A DNA stretch of 64,000 bases from Hymenobacter sp. HSC-4F20 (GTDB lineage Bacteria; Bacteroidota; Bacteroidia; Cytophagales; Hymenobacteraceae). A model generated the notes under the pieces. It was not told where the DNA came from. It worked only from the letters and a program-made list of their open reading frames with translations, and searched no databases. Position 1 is the stretch's first letter. Every line of letters begins with the position of its first letter. Below are positions 24,059 through 32,759 of this stretch, in pieces. The stretch spans positions 124,001 through 188,000 of the forward strand of contig NZ_JAHZTD010000004.1 in assembly GCF_019599275.1 (NCBI RefSeq), read 5' to 3'. Both the position numbers and the translations under genes were made by a program.

Positions 24059-25033
24059 GTGTCAAACCCCGTTTCTACTACCGCGCCCGCGCCGCCCTCC
24101 TCCAAACTGGCTATTGTGGCTGCGCTGGCAGCCAACCTGGCCATTGCCGTTATTAAGTTTGTGGCGGCCGCTTTCACGGGCAGCTCGGCTATGGTAGCCG
24201 AGGGCATTCACTCCGTGGTGGACACGGCCAACGAGTGGTTGCTGCTGCTGGGGCTGCGCCGAAGCCAGCAGCCCGCCTCGGAAACTCGACCCTTTGGCTA
24301 CGGCAAAGAACTGTACTTCTGGTCGTTTATCGTCTCAATCTGCATCTTTGCCATCGGGGGGGGCATTTCCATGTATGAGGGAATCGAGCACCTGCGCCAC
24401 CCCGTACCGCCCGGCGACCCGACCTGGAACTACGTGGTGCTGGGGGTGGCCTTCCTCTTTGATGGAGCGTCGTTTCTGGTGGCCCGCCGCACCTTTAATG
24501 CGCAGCGGGGTAGCCGCTCCTTTTGGCGGGCGTTCCGCGGCAGCAAAGACCCGTCGACGTTCGTAGTGCTGTTCGAGGATGCGGCCGATTTGCTCGGGTT
24601 ACTGGTTGCCTTTCTGGGAGTTTTTCTGAGTCATCAGCTGCAAAACCCTTACCTCGACGGAGTAGCTTCCCTGCTTATCGGGGTGATTCTGGTGGTAGTG
24701 GCTGGGCTGCTGCTGCGCGAAAACAAGAGCCTGCTGCTTGGCGAGCCGGCTGAGCCGGAGCTACTGGCCGAGGTGGTTCGCCTTGTGCGGGCCAATGCCG
24801 CCGTGGTAGCCACTGCCCCACCTCTCTCCTCCTACCTTAGCCCGCATGATATTCTGCTGGTGCTGCCCGTAGAGTTTCAGGACCATCTGGCAGCTGCCCA
24901 GCTCAGTGATGTTATCCGCCACTTACAGACAACCATTCAGCAGCAATATCCCGATATCCAGCACCTGTTTATTCAGCCTACTGCTTCGCTGGCGGCACAG
25001 GGGGCTCGTGAACTACCCACTTCTCTTCCCTAA
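24059..25033 (+). CDS. Cation diffusion facilitator family transporter
   Basis: 324 residues if started at the GTG that gives MSNPVSTTAPAPPSS; the frame is open to 23906, but the upstream part is not like the family. Six membrane segments are seen. The first metal site is present as AEGIHSVVDTANEW (HxxxD). In the usual second site the histidine is replaced by glutamate, EDAADLLG, as in a subgroup of CDF proteins. A soluble C-terminal domain of about 90 residues follows. It probably exports Zn, Co or similar divalent ions in exchange for protons; the metal cannot be told. Confidence 0.87.
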   Translation: MSNPVSTTAPAPPSSKLAIVAALAANLAIAVIKFVAAAFTGSSAMVAEGIHSVVDTANEWLLLLGLRRSQQPASETRPFGYGKELYFWSFIVSICIFAIGGGISMYEGIEHLRHPVPPGDPTWNYVVLGVAFLFDGASFLVARRTFNAQRGSRSFWRAFRGSKDPSTFVVLFEDAADLLGLLVAFLGVFLSHQLQNPYLDGVASLLIGVILVVVAGLLLRENKSLLLGEPAEPELLAEVVRLVRANAAVVATAPPLSSYLSPHDILLVLPVEFQDHLAAAQLSDVIRHLQTTIQQQYPDIQHLFIQPTASLAAQGARELPTSLP

Positions 25034-25191
25034 TGCGCCCAGGATACGCCGGTACCCAGGTGCGCACAACTGGTCTGGCTTCGGGGCGGGCAACGCACAC
25101 GAGAGCGACTGGCAGCACTTGCCGGTTTCTTTACTGCCCAATAATCAATAGGTTACACGTAGCCTAACGCCTGCTGGGGTCTTACGTATGT

Positions 25192-26310
25192 ATGCATACT
25201 ATCTCTGTTTTTATGCTTGATTTCGCCACTCTATTTCGCCCGCTGGCCGACCGTAGCCAAGTACTTTACTTTGCGTATCGCTTAGAAACGGGGCAGGTGG
25301 AGTACGTCAGTCCGGCTTACGAAGCAGTTATAAAGCGGGCACCGGAAGCAGTCAATGAAGACTTGCCGGAATTGCTGGCCCGCCTGCACCCCGAGGACCA
25401 AGAGTTTGCCTCCGCCCGGCTTAATCATGTGCTGCAGGGCAAGTTTGTGGAAGACGTGGAGCTGCGTCTGCTGCCGCCCCGGGGGGTACTGCAGCGTATT
25501 CAGTGGCTGTGCCTGACGGTGGGCCGGGTAGAGCAGGCGCCGGGCTACACCTACCTTACTGGCACCGTGCACGATATTACCCGGGCCCGGGAGTACATAG
25601 ATAATGCTAATCGCTTCAATAAAAAGAAGAATATAACGCTGGAGGTCCTTTCTCACGATTTGGCGGGACCCTTCATTATGATTAAGCAGGTGGCAGGCTA
25701 TGTGAGCGAGCGGATAGAAAAGCTGCAGGATACTCAACTCACGGAGCTGCTCCTAACTATGCAGACAACTTGCCAGGACAGCGTGAACCTGATTCGGGAT
25801 TTTGTAGACCACGAGTTTCTGGAATCGTCGAATGTGGAGTTGAAGCTGGAGCGCCTGGATCTGGCCACGGAGTTGCGCACGTTGGTGGCAGAGTACGAGA
25901 AATCGGGTGATGAAATTCAGAAGCGCTTTACGTTTGACGGACCGCCTACCTGCTACCTCTACCTCGACGAGAATAAGTTTATGCAGGTGGTTAACAATCT
26001 GGTTAGCAACTCTATCAAGTTTACTCCGGATGGCGGCCACATTCACGTCAGTGTGCAGGACTCGGGGGAGCAGGTACTGGTAGCCGTGGCCGATAATGGC
26101 ATTGGAATTTCTAAAAAGTACGAGAACACGCTTTTTGAACGATTTACGCCCGCCCGCCGCCCGGGTCTGCGGGGCGAAAAAAGTACTGGTCTGGGTATGT
26201 CCATTATTAAGGTCATCGTGGAACTGCACCAGGGGACCATCAGCTACGAAAGCGAAGAGGGCCAGGGCACTACCTTCTATATTCGGCTACCCCGACTGCA
26301 GCCCGCCTAG
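25192..26310 (+). CDS. PAS-domain sensor histidine kinase
   Basis: 372 residues; an alternative start 7 codons later (MLDFATLF) fits as well. Residues 20-130 are PAS-like (YFAYRLETGQVEYVSPAYE to TGTVHDITRARE). Then come the H-box with the phospho-acceptor in EVLSHDLAGPF, the N-box NNLVSNSIKFTPDGG, and the G-boxes VADNGIGISKKY and STGLGMSIIK. There is no membrane segment or signal peptide, so it senses in the cytoplasm. No response regulator is adjacent, which makes it an orphan here. Single-domain PAS kinases of this type are very frequent in Hymenobacter. Confidence 0.92.
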   Translation: MHTISVFMLDFATLFRPLADRSQVLYFAYRLETGQVEYVSPAYEAVIKRAPEAVNEDLPELLARLHPEDQEFASARLNHVLQGKFVEDVELRLLPPRGVLQRIQWLCLTVGRVEQAPGYTYLTGTVHDITRAREYIDNANRFNKKKNITLEVLSHDLAGPFIMIKQVAGYVSERIEKLQDTQLTELLLTMQTTCQDSVNLIRDFVDHEFLESSNVELKLERLDLATELRTLVAEYEKSGDEIQKRFTFDGPPTCYLYLDENKFMQVVNNLVSNSIKFTPDGGHIHVSVQDSGEQVLVAVADNGIGISKKYENTLFERFTPARRPGLRGEKSTGLGMSIIKVIVELHQGTISYESEEGQGTTFYIRLPRLQPA

Positions 26311-26472
26311 CTGGTACGCCGGGGCCCGCCTCTCAGCTACGAGCTATACCACGTAGCGGGCTGGACAGTAGGCCAGGGTGCTTAGAACTAGCAGCTACGC
26401 GGTAGTCACCAGGTTTTTATGGCCGTGCCGCCAAAAGATGCGTAAAAGGAGCAGTACTACTTCTGTTTTCTT

Positions 26473-27141
26473 ATGTGCGGCCGATACACCGTTACGCCGC
26501 CTGCTGCCGCGCTGGAAGCCCGTTTCGAGGCTTCCTTCGCGGAGTCGCCGGCTCCTCCTACCTATAATGCGGCACCCTCGCAACGGCTGCCCGTCATTCT
26601 GAATACCGACCCCGGCCGTATTCGGCTGGTGCAGTGGGGACTGGTGCCCGGGTGGGTGCGCGACCTGCAGAAAGCACCCCGGCCCATTAATGCCCGCGCC
26701 GAAACTTTAAGCGAAAAGCCCTCTTTCCGGACGTTGCTGCAGCGTCGGCGGGCTCTGGTACTAGCCGATAGTTTCTATGAGTGGCAAGCTACTGACCACG
26801 GCAAGGTGCCGCATCGGATTCTGCTGGCCTCCGAAGAGCCATTTGCCTTTGCGGGTCTTTGGGATGAGTGGCTGGACCGAGAAACGGGAGAAGTGAAACC
26901 TACCTTCACCATCATTACCACAGCACCTAACAGCCTGATGGCTCCCATCCATAACCGCATGCCCGTGCTGTTACCGGATCGGGCAGCGGAGTTGGCGTGG
27001 CTGGATGATGCCGTAGGAGCCGCCGCCCATCAGCAGTTATTGCAGCCACATACCGCCCGTACCATGCGGGAGTATGTGGTAAGTCCGCTGGTAAATTCCC
27101 CAGCCCATAACGACCCGAGCGTACTTGTGCCCGCCGCCTAG
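26473..27141 (+). CDS. SRAP domain protein (YedK/HMCES type)
   Basis: 222 residues, the usual length. The catalytic cysteine is residue 2 (MCGRYTVTPP), exposed after removal of the methionine. PTYNAAPSQRLPVI, the glutamate in ADSFYEWQ and the histidine in MAPIHNRMPV match the active-site pattern. These proteins form a covalent thiazolidine link with abasic sites in single-stranded DNA and protect replication forks. Stand-alone gene, no obvious SOS box recognised. Confidence 0.95.
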   Translation: MCGRYTVTPPAAALEARFEASFAESPAPPTYNAAPSQRLPVILNTDPGRIRLVQWGLVPGWVRDLQKAPRPINARAETLSEKPSFRTLLQRRRALVLADSFYEWQATDHGKVPHRILLASEEPFAFAGLWDEWLDRETGEVKPTFTIITTAPNSLMAPIHNRMPVLLPDRAAELAWLDDAVGAAAHQQLLQPHTARTMREYVVSPLVNSPAHNDPSVLVPAA

Positions 27142-27280
27142 TTTGCCCCAGAGCCTTCCGTGCCCTAAGCTAAGTTCCGCACTACCTGTCCGGCGTCAGG
27201 TCCTGCTCGGCGCAGGCCTAACTGGCTGTGGTCTGAAGCCTATACTGCTGCTTGTCTATTGTACGGCGGGCCAAGGTGCT

Positions 27281-27478
27281 CTAAGACCGAAACAACTCGT
27301 TGCGGCGTAGGGCTCGTTCGTAGGGCAGCACAGGAGGACGCCGCTTTTTCAGGTGACGGCTAAGCCAGCCATTTTTGGCCCGAGCCCGGCCACTAGGAGC
27401 GGGAGCGGCTGCCGCCGTGTCAGGCAGGATGATGGTGCAAGTAACCAGAAGTAGAAAAGCCGGGAGCAGGTGTTTCAT
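27281..27478 (-). CDS. Small secreted basic protein A
   Basis: 65 residues from MKHLLPAFLLLVTC. An N-terminal signal peptide (cut near AAAAPAPSG) is followed by a short basic region: NGWLSRHLKKRRPPVLPYER, then ALRRNELFRS. It resembles the small secreted protein at 27701-27904 in layout: signal peptide, short spacer and a (K/R)KRR..P.Y motif near the end. Neither is a known family. The high charge suggests binding to a membrane, nucleic acid or acidic polysaccharide; this is only inference. Confidence 0.6.
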   Translation of the reverse strand: MKHLLPAFLLLVTCTIILPDTAAAAPAPSGRARAKNGWLSRHLKKRRPPVLPYERALRRNELFRS

Positions 27479-27613
27479 GGTATTATAATCACATATAATT
27501 AAATTCGAAGGCAAGTATAACTGGTTAGTTTGACTTATCATATATAGGATATTACAATACTATGTCTTGTTGCAGCAATAAGCTTGCTGGTTGCTTACGT
27601 AATACTATACACG

Positions 27614-27678
27614 CCCAAAAGCAGCCCAGCCGACTTCTGCAACGGAGCTGCAGGGAAACCGGCTGGGCTGTTTTTGGG
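27614..27678 (-). terminator. Long hairpin terminator
   Basis: 19-base arms at 27614-27632 (CCCAAAAGCAGCCCAGCCG) and 27660-27678 pair with one wobble. It lies just after the 3' end of the minus-strand small gene at 27701, with an A run on the plus strand, and can also stop plus-strand transcription. Confidence 0.8.
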
Positions 27679-27700
27679 TGCTCAACAAGATAAAAGCGTG

Positions 27701-27904
27701 CTACCGGTGCCGCATGAGGCGGCGGTAAGCTGGTACAACACGGCGCTTCTTGCGCTTAACCCAGCCACCGTGCTTGTGAGGACGGCTGGCACTCAGAATC
27801 GGCACAGCCACAGAAGTTGCCTCCGTTGTTTCGTGGGTGGCGGCAGCGGCATCAACTCCAAGAAATAGCAGGATGCCGAGCAAGGCAGCAGTAGATATTT
27901 TCAT
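27701..27904 (-). CDS. Small secreted basic protein B
   Basis: 67 residues. The signal peptide MKISTAALLGILLFLGVDAA is followed by a spacer and a strongly basic C-terminus, GGWVKRKKRRVVPAYRRL. Its architecture and the (K/R)KRR..P.Y motif match the small protein at 27281-27478, 220 bases away on the same strand, so the two may be diverged duplicates. A strong terminator hairpin follows (27614-27678). Function unknown. Confidence 0.6.
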   Translation of the reverse strand: MKISTAALLGILLFLGVDAAAATHETTEATSVAVPILSASRPHKHGGWVKRKKRRVVPAYRRLMRHR

Positions 27905-27987
27905 AACGCAAGTGAGTTTCGTTTGACTACTTGCAAGTATATGATAAATTATTTATTAAAAAAACCATATCAAATATGCCCACAAAA

Positions 27988-28014
27988 AAAGCTCCCTGGG
28001 TCACAGGGAGCTTT
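27988..28014 (-). terminator. Intrinsic terminator
   Basis: AAAGCTCCCTG (27988-27998) pairs with CAGGGAGCTTT (28004-28014), with a 5-base loop; on the minus strand it is followed by a T run. It terminates the gene at 28035-28289. Confidence 0.85.
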
Positions 28015-28034
28015 CAGTAATACAATGAACAGTG

Positions 28035-28289
28035 TTATGCCGCTTCGTGCTCAGAGTCGGTAGCCTTCGCTACGGCGAAAACGGCAATACTGGCTACTAC
28101 TGCAATACCGATAATCAGTTGGGTAGGAGTGAAACGCTGGGAAGCTTTACGGAGTAACTGACCGCTGCTCTTCAGCAGGTCGTCTAGGTGATCATGCTCC
28201 CCTTTGAACACCTTGTAGGCACTCTGCAGGGTATCAATGATTTCTTCCGGAGCAATTTTTTCGACTTCTTTTGGCAATTGAGTGCTCAT
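28035..28289 (-). CDS. Small single-pass membrane protein
   Basis: 84 residues from MSTQLPKEVEKIAPEE. A charged helical cytoplasmic part (IIDTLQSAYKVFKGEHDHLD, then DLLKSSGQLLRKASQ) is followed by one membrane segment (LIIGIAVVASIAVFAVA) and a short acidic tail. The form resembles phage-shock or DUF883-like stress membrane proteins, but no family match is certain. The longer frame beyond 28289 has no support. A terminator lies just after the stop. Confidence 0.7.
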   Translation of the reverse strand: MSTQLPKEVEKIAPEEIIDTLQSAYKVFKGEHDHLDDLLKSSGQLLRKASQRFTPTQLIIGIAVVASIAVFAVAKATDSEHEAA

Positions 28290-28493
28290 AGCGGGCAAAT
28301 AAGGACAAGTGAAGGAAGAGGGCTTAGAAACTGATGGCTTAACCACCGAGAGCCTGTACGGAAGATGCTTCCTTTTTGATATGGCTGAGATGGGGTTTGT
28401 CGGTCAGCACTGGTTAGCTAGGTTGCTGACTGCTCATGCAATTACGCGGCACAGGAATTTAATCAGCATCGGGGCAAGTAGTTACGCAGTAAC
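28290..28493. other. Intergenic region, nothing recognised
   Basis: Together with the hairpin at 28494-28548, this makes a 311-base gap between the small membrane protein and the S1C protease. Apart from the presumed promoter of the former, no gene or motif is seen. The one open frame here lacks coding character. Confidence 0.4.
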
Positions 28494-28548
28494 AGTGCTT
28501 AGCCACAAAAAGCCCCTCCGGGGGAGGGGCTTTTTGTGGCTAAGCACT
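28494..28548. terminator. 26-bp perfect hairpin terminator
   Basis: Arms at 28494-28519 and 28523-28548 are perfectly complementary with a GGG loop, and contain an AAAAAGCCCCTCC / GGAGGGGCTTTTT core. This is unusually long for a terminator. It lies 52 bases after the protease stop and works in either direction. Confidence 0.85.
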
Positions 28549-28600
28549 AACCCGGCATGCCAGCCGGTTAGTCAGGCGTTGTTGTGAGCAACTAAACGGC

Positions 28601-29788
28601 TTACTCGTATACCTTCACCACGAACACGTAGTCCTGTAGCTTCCGAATCTGCTGGGGTCGGGAAGTGCCGGTGAGCTGGTTGGAGCGGGGCAGGTTGTAG
28701 GGCTGACCTGCCCCCGCAGAGCCCAGGGAGTCAACCAGCCGCATCAGGTAGGACGATTTAGTAGCGAAGGCAGCGCTCTGTACATCCATCTGTCGGCCGC
28801 TGATTACCCCAATCAGGTTGCCCTTGTCGTCGAGCAGGGGGCCACCGGAGTTGCCGGGGTTAACCGGAATGCTGATCTGGTAGAAGCCCGTGTCGCCCTC
28901 GAAGCCGGAGCGGGCGCTGAGCGAGCCATCATTAAACACCAAGTCTTCGCGCGGATAGCCCAGGGTGTATACTTTCTCCCCCAAATCTGACTGTCCGCGC
29001 TTGAAGGAGTAGGGCAGACGGCCAAAGCCCTTGAATGCTTTGTCCTTAATTTGGAGAATGGCTAGGTCATGGGCCACATCTGTGAAGACAGGCTCAGCGC
29101 GCAGGCGCTGCCGGTCACGGCCTTCAATCAGCAAAGAATCAGCACCTTGAATAACGTGGTAGCTGGTTACCAGGTAGCCATCGGCAGTAAGAGCAAAGCC
29201 TGTGCCGCTGAATTTGCCAGGGTTGCTCTTTTCCGGCGCCGACTCAATCTGGTTTAGGGTACGGTTCATGGAGCGCTGGGTCTGCTTAATTCGCTCTACT
29301 TCCCGGCGCAGCACCGTGTAGCCGTACAGGGAAGGTCTCTGGGAAGCGCGCCACCATTCCAGACCCAAGAGGGTAGTAAATACGGCCATCACGGCCACGG
29401 AGGCTGCCACCATCATGGTGGCGCGGTGGCTGTTCCAGAAGGCGCGCAGTTTTTCTTCGGTGCGCGAGATGCGCAGCAGCGGACGCGGAGCCTGGCCCGT
29501 GGCAAACCGCTCGTGGCGCTCGTCTTCCTCGGCTACTTTCGCCAGCGGGGTAAGGCGCACAGCCTGCTCGGCCTCCATATCGGCATGAATGGCGTGGAGC
29601 TTGCGCCGCAGGGCCAGACGCCGGCCGTAGGCCGTGAGGGTGCCCGTTAGCTCCTCGAACTCCTGGAGGCGTCGGGCCAGGTCGGCGTCGGCGGCCAGCC
29701 GGAGTTCCAGGCCCGCGCGTTCGTCGGCTGGCAGCGTACCAGCGCGGTAGGCATCGAATAAAGCAAAATAGTCAGCTTCGGTTTTCAT
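28601..29788 (-). CDS. Membrane-anchored S1C trypsin-like protease with anti-sigma-like N-terminus
   Basis: 395 residues. Residues 1-80 are helical and acidic/basic (ADYFALFDAYRAGTLPADER, LRLAADADLARRLQEF), as in cytoplasmic anti-sigma domains, but lack zinc ligands. A membrane segment lies at about 125-143. A periplasmic DegP-like protease domain follows with the triad H (TSYHVIQG), D (AHDLAILQ) and S (NPGNSGGPLL). No PDZ domain is seen. It lies 65 bases downstream of an ECF sigma factor on the same strand, so it probably binds that sigma factor inside and senses stress outside, which is inference. Confidence 0.85.
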   Translation of the reverse strand: MKTEADYFALFDAYRAGTLPADERAGLELRLAADADLARRLQEFEELTGTLTAYGRRLALRRKLHAIHADMEAEQAVRLTPLAKVAEEDERHERFATGQAPRPLLRISRTEEKLRAFWNSHRATMMVAASVAVMAVFTTLLGLEWWRASQRPSLYGYTVLRREVERIKQTQRSMNRTLNQIESAPEKSNPGKFSGTGFALTADGYLVTSYHVIQGADSLLIEGRDRQRLRAEPVFTDVAHDLAILQIKDKAFKGFGRLPYSFKRGQSDLGEKVYTLGYPREDLVFNDGSLSARSGFEGDTGFYQISIPVNPGNSGGPLLDDKGNLIGVISGRQMDVQSAAFATKSSYLMRLVDSLGSAGAGQPYNLPRSNQLTGTSRPQQIRKLQDYVFVVKVYE

Positions 29789-29853
29789 TTCCGGGGGTGG
29801 CGGTAGAGGCCGGAACTAGGCGTGAGCCCATGTTTCCATACTAACCGCCGGGG

Positions 29854-30438
29854 CTAGGGTTCATGTTCCTGGTACTGACTGAAAAACAGTTTTTTAAGCC
29901 GGACCAGGCACTTGTATTTCTGATTCTTGGCGTTGTCGGCGTTGGTATAGCCAAACTCAGCCGTGAGCTGCTGCATCGATTTGTCGAGCAGGTAAAATCC
30001 TTCCAAAAGCGAACGGCAAGGCTCCCCAATCCGCTCCAGCGCCTGGCTCATGGTGCCTAGCTGCCGGTCGCGCTCCTCAGCTACCTCCAAATCGGCTTCG
30101 GCGCCGGTTTCGAGGTAGGGCTCGTGGTCGTCGAGGCGGCCGCTGAAGCGGGTTTTCTCGGTGAGCCGTTTCAGCCAGAGGCGGCGGCACACGGCGTAGA
30201 GGTAGGTTTTGATCTGGCAGCTTAGCTCCAGGGAGCCGTCGCGGACCTTTTCATAGAATACCATCACGCCCTCCTGGTACACGTCCTTGGCCTCGTCGTC
30301 GGTGCCGCTGTTTTGCAGCACGTAGTGCGAAATCATGGGAAAGTGTAGCCGGTAGAGCTGCGCCAGCGCCCGGTCGTCGTCGCGGCGAATAGCCGCCACA
30401 AATTCCTCGTCGGTGTAGGCAGGTTGTCCCTTACCCAT
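29854..30438 (-). CDS. ECF-type RNA polymerase sigma factor
   Basis: 194 residues. Region 2 is clear: DRALAQLYRLHFPMISHYVL and DEAKDVYQEGVMVFYEKV. Region 4 is weak but recognisable: GEPCRSLLEGFYLLDKSMQQ, then a helix-turn-helix with GYTNADNAKNQKYKCL. This divergent form is frequent in Bacteroidota and is normally paired with an anti-sigma factor. The next gene, a membrane protease with an anti-sigma-like N-terminus, follows in the same operon. Divergent from the Thr/Ala-rich lipoprotein. Confidence 0.88.
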   Translation of the reverse strand: MGKGQPAYTDEEFVAAIRRDDDRALAQLYRLHFPMISHYVLQNSGTDDEAKDVYQEGVMVFYEKVRDGSLELSCQIKTYLYAVCRRLWLKRLTEKTRFSGRLDDHEPYLETGAEADLEVAEERDRQLGTMSQALERIGEPCRSLLEGFYLLDKSMQQLTAEFGYTNADNAKNQKYKCLVRLKKLFFSQYQEHEP

Positions 30439-30570
30439 TCGCTTTGTTGCTTAATACATTGAACTCCGCTTCGTAACCCAGGGAAAAAATATTTTCTACA
30501 GTTGGGTTACTATTCGCCTTTGCCAGTATGAAGGGCGTTTTTCGGACAAAATTTTTCAAACCTACCAAAA

Positions 30571-30825
30571 ATGAACAACCTCCTGAAGGTATCTGCTCTG
30601 GCCGTTGTATTCGCTGCTACCCTCGTATCGTGCGAGTCGAAGAAAGCTGAAGAAACCACCACGTCGACCGAAGCTACGTCGGTAGAAGCTACCGCTCCGG
30701 CTACCACCGATTCTACGGCTGCTACCACCGACACCACGGCGGCTGCTACTACCGATGCTGCTACCACGGCTGCTCCCGCTACCACGGAAGCTACCACCAC
30801 GACTACCACCACCGAGCAGAAGTAA
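30571..30825 (+). CDS. Thr/Ala-rich lipoprotein
   Basis: 84 residues. The lipoprotein signal ends in LVSCES (lipobox with Cys21). The mature part is almost only T, A, E, S, D and P with repeated TTDTTAA-type units (about 30 Thr), a disordered, probably extended linker. No charge cluster or domain suggests activity. The opposite-strand frame is valine/alanine-rich and is read as a shadow. A terminator hairpin follows. Divergent from the ECF sigma factor, which might regulate it, but no promoter evidence is visible. Confidence 0.75.
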   Translation: MNNLLKVSALAVVFAATLVSCESKKAEETTTSTEATSVEATAPATTDSTAATTDTTAAATTDAATTAAPATTEATTTTTTTEQK

Positions 30826-30858
30826 TTACGCGCCGGTTTGGCCGGTACGTTATTCCTG

Positions 30859-30895
30859 GGGCCCGAGTTCCGCACGGCGGAGCCCGGGCCTTTTC
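30859..30895 (+). terminator. Hairpin terminator after the lipoprotein gene
   Basis: GGCCCGAGTTCCG pairs with CGGAGCCCGGGCC (one mismatch and one wobble), followed by TTTT. It lies about 35 bases after the lipoprotein stop. Confidence 0.7.
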
Positions 30896-30938
30896 GTTGT
30901 TATCCCTCTGGGGCGTATAGTAGATGGGGCCAGGCGTT

Positions 30939-32717
30939 TTACAGCTTTTCCTCCAGCCACAGCAGGCCGGCACCCAGCAGAAACAATAGGTAGCCCCACC
31001 AGCGTGGCCAGGCCGTACGGTGAAGCTCTGCCACAGCTGCAGAATGAACGACGGCCTGCGGGCCCAAAGCCGCTGCGGCCTGCTGCCACTGTTGGTAGGC
31101 TGGCCCGCGCCACTCGGTGCTGCGGAACACATAAAACCAGTGCCGGGCCGCCCCGCTTTGGGCCTCGTGCCAGCCCGGTGCCGCGGGCCAATAGGGAGCC
31201 GTCGCCCACTCGGGAACGTACTCATCCTGGCGTAGCGCCACAGCTTCAGGCGTAGTAGCTGTAGCCGTGGCCGGGCGCACCTGCAGCAAAGAGGCGGGCG
31301 ACCCGGTCACGCGCAGCAGCAGGGGAGTGTTGGGCCGGGGCCAGAGCGCCAGAGGCTGAATAGTAGCTGCTGCTCCGGTTGTAGGCACCACGGCCGTCAG
31401 CAGGTAACTCCAGTACGCATCGTATGCCGCCGCGTGGTTCTGCAGAAGCCAGGGAAACGTTTCGGTGAGTGTGGTTACCGCAACTCGGCCCAGGCCAACG
31501 CGGCGGTGGGCCGCTACCAGCTGCTGATGGGCAGTGGTTACCAGGGGCCGGAGGCCGGTAGCCGGCCGAAGCACCGCGGTGAGTGGCGCGCCCAGGCGGG
31601 CCGGCGCCTCGGGCCAGGACAGCAGTTGCGGGGCTATAGCGGCAGCAGGTAGGGCCTGTACCTGAAAGGTGCTGCTGGCGGGCAGATTGCGAGGCACGCT
31701 GGGCGCGTCTGCCAGCAGGAGCAGGCCACACGTGCCGGCTCGTACGCTTTGCCCTAGGGCTGTCGTTTCGGGGGGCGCCAGACCAGCCAAGGAAGCGGCA
31801 TCTGCTACTACTACCTCAAACCGGGCCAGCAAGGCCGGTGTGAGACGGGTAAGGTCGGGAGGAGAAGTAGCTACGTTCAAAAACTCTGTTTGAGCTACCC
31901 CCTGGCTTACCCCCGTGCGCACGGCCACGGCGTGCTGATGAGAAGCCAGGTAATTCTTTAGAAAGCGAGTTTCAAAAGAAGGGGCTGCCGCCAACAACAG
32001 TACCCGCAAGGGCCGGGCCGGCTGAACCTCCAGCGGAATGGGCTCCTGTGCCACCACGCCGCCCGCCTGCCGGGCCACCAGCGTGTAGATTGCCCGCCCT
32101 TCAGTGCGCGGAGTAAAGCGCAGCCTGAACCCGCCGCTGCCAGCAGGCAGCCGCACGGAGTCGCGGCCCGCGCCGGCGGCGTATAGGCTAACCCAGGTGG
32201 GGCCGCTGATGCCAGTAAGCAATCCTTCTACAAACCAGGGCTTCCCCAGTTCAGGCCGCCGGTGCCAGGCCGCCGCCTGAAAGCCCCCGACTGAGAAATC
32301 TTGGTGGGCCACTACGCGCAGGCCGTGCAAGGCAGCCACATCTGCCGCCGCCAAACCTTGTCCTAGCACGTGCAAGGTTTGTAGCTGGGGTAGGCGCTGC
32401 CGTAGGGCAGGTAGGTTGGTTAGGGTAGGCGTATCGGCGGCGGGTGTTGCGTAACGCCACACCAGGGTAGCGGCACCCAGCCGGCCTAGCACTTGGCGCA
32501 GGGTGTCGGCAGAGTAAGCATCCGTCAGCAGCACGGCCGTGGAAGAGGCAGGTAGCCGCTTGGTGCGAACCGGCGGGAATGCCACCAGCCAGAGCCCGCC
32601 AACAGCCGCCAGCCCCGCGCCTATCCGCCACGCCAGCCGCCGCGGGCCGGGCCGGCGCCACGCGGCAAACGTTAGCACCATCGCCAGCAGCAGACAGAAA
32701 CCAAGAAAGTAAAGCAT
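30939..32717 (-). CDS. Large membrane protein of the BatA/MoxR block
   Basis: 592 residues. Two N-terminal membrane segments (LYFLGFCLLLAMVLTFAAW; IGAGLAAVGGLWLVA) and one at the C-terminus (WWGYLLFLLGAGLLWLEE) bracket a large periplasmic part. Its middle (PLRVLLLAAAPSFETRFLKN to GLLLLADAPSVP) resembles a glutamine-amidotransferase-like fold seen in vWA/BatA-associated proteins. No catalytic residues are recognised. It is the last gene of the minus-strand block, 42 bases after the DUF4175-like gene. Function unknown; the location suggests envelope work with MoxR and DUF58. Confidence 0.75.
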   Translation of the reverse strand: MLYFLGFCLLLAMVLTFAAWRRPGPRRLAWRIGAGLAAVGGLWLVAFPPVRTKRLPASSTAVLLTDAYSADTLRQVLGRLGAATLVWRYATPAADTPTLTNLPALRQRLPQLQTLHVLGQGLAAADVAALHGLRVVAHQDFSVGGFQAAAWHRRPELGKPWFVEGLLTGISGPTWVSLYAAGAGRDSVRLPAGSGGFRLRFTPRTEGRAIYTLVARQAGGVVAQEPIPLEVQPARPLRVLLLAAAPSFETRFLKNYLASHQHAVAVRTGVSQGVAQTEFLNVATSPPDLTRLTPALLARFEVVVADAASLAGLAPPETTALGQSVRAGTCGLLLLADAPSVPRNLPASSTFQVQALPAAAIAPQLLSWPEAPARLGAPLTAVLRPATGLRPLVTTAHQQLVAAHRRVGLGRVAVTTLTETFPWLLQNHAAAYDAYWSYLLTAVVPTTGAAATIQPLALWPRPNTPLLLRVTGSPASLLQVRPATATATTPEAVALRQDEYVPEWATAPYWPAAPGWHEAQSGAARHWFYVFRSTEWRGPAYQQWQQAAAALGPQAVVHSAAVAELHRTAWPRWWGYLLFLLGAGLLWLEEKL

Positions 32718-32759
32718 GCAAAAAATAAGCTGACGGGCGAAGAATAGCAGACAGGTGAC

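Noticed and set aside
30571..30825. Thr/Ala repeats as a nucleotide tandem repeat or CRISPR-like array
   Set aside because: The periodicity comes from codons for Thr and Ala in a lipoprotein; there are no regular spacers.
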